Shown here one piece after another: positions 5,743 to 5,794 of a DNA stretch of 5,794 nucleotides. The first letter of the stretch is position 1. Every line of letters begins with the position of its first letter. The DNA comes from Gammaproteobacteria bacterium (GTDB lineage: Bacteria; Pseudomonadota; Gammaproteobacteria; Pseudomonadales; Azotimanducaceae), in assembly GCA_009840715.1 (NCBI GenBank), contig VXNE01000002.1, forward strand, positions 1-5,794. The letters run 5' to 3'. Both the position numbers and the translations under genes were made by a program. Under the pieces are notes generated by a model, which made no database searches, had not been told where the DNA came from, and was given only the letters and a program-made list of their open reading frames with translations.

Positions 5743-5794
5743 GTGTGGTGTCCCGTAAGTTCCTAATGCTTCAGCGCGTCCCACGGGGTCTGTG
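5743..5794. other. Right-edge non-coding segment, possible insertion-sequence end
   Basis: No gene is visible in these bases. The string TAGTGTGGTGTCCCGTAAGT at 5741-5760 resembles, from memory only, outer ends of some DDE-transposase insertion sequences (TGTCCCGTAA-type inverted repeats), and the window ends shortly afterwards, as assemblies often do at repeated elements. No second inverted repeat, target duplication or transposase is present here, so this is a suggestion. Confidence 0.15.

Noticed and set aside
1..5794. CRISPR arrays, tRNA or rRNA genes, toxin-antitoxin or phage genes
   Set aside because: No regularly spaced repeats, no cloverleaf or rRNA-like stretch, and every substantial coding region is assigned to a metabolic or transport family.

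Overview
The window is a gene-dense, high-GC segment (roughly two thirds G+C by eye) with bacterial gene organisation: five consecutive plus-strand genes with gaps of 21 to about 80 bases, followed by one convergent minus-strand gene. Third codon positions are strongly G/C biased, so long open frames also appear on the antisense strand. The transporter resembles permeases I associate with Alphaproteobacteria, and a type I isopentenyl-diphosphate isomerase occurs in several Proteobacteria and Actinobacteria. A high-GC proteobacterium is my best guess; an actinobacterium is not excluded.

Layout: 1-173 is a C-rich non-coding leader. 174-665 encodes a flavin reductase-like, FMN-binding split-barrel protein. 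687-1583 encodes a ten-helix DMT/EamA permease. 1612-2355 encodes a crotonase-fold (enoyl-CoA hydratase/isomerase) protein that keeps only one of the two classical catalytic glutamates. 2356-2421 is a short gap with a locally AT-rich patch. 2422-4254 encodes a long type I Baeyer-Villiger monooxygenase with all fingerprint motifs. 4255-4335 is a gap with a hairpin. 4336-5136 encodes a phytanoyl-CoA dioxygenase (PhyH) family Fe(II)/2-oxoglutarate oxygenase. 5166-5729 on the minus strand encodes type I isopentenyl-diphosphate delta-isomerase (idi). 5730-5794 holds a probable idi promoter and a possible insertion-sequence end.

How the genes may work together (inference): the plus-strand set looks like an oxidative pathway for an imported or exported small molecule. 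The permease would move the compound, the Baeyer-Villiger enzyme would turn a ketone into an ester or lactone, the PhyH oxygenase would hydroxylate a C-H position, and the crotonase would act on a CoA-linked fragment. The flavin reductase is not needed by a type I Baeyer-Villiger enzyme, so it either serves an oxygenase outside the window or is a flavin enzyme in its own right. The substrate cannot be read from the sequence. The idi gene faces the cluster and need not belong to it. I found no CRISPR array, RNA gene, complete mobile element or defence system. The window is better described as an uncharacterised catabolic or tailoring cluster than as a wholly new system.
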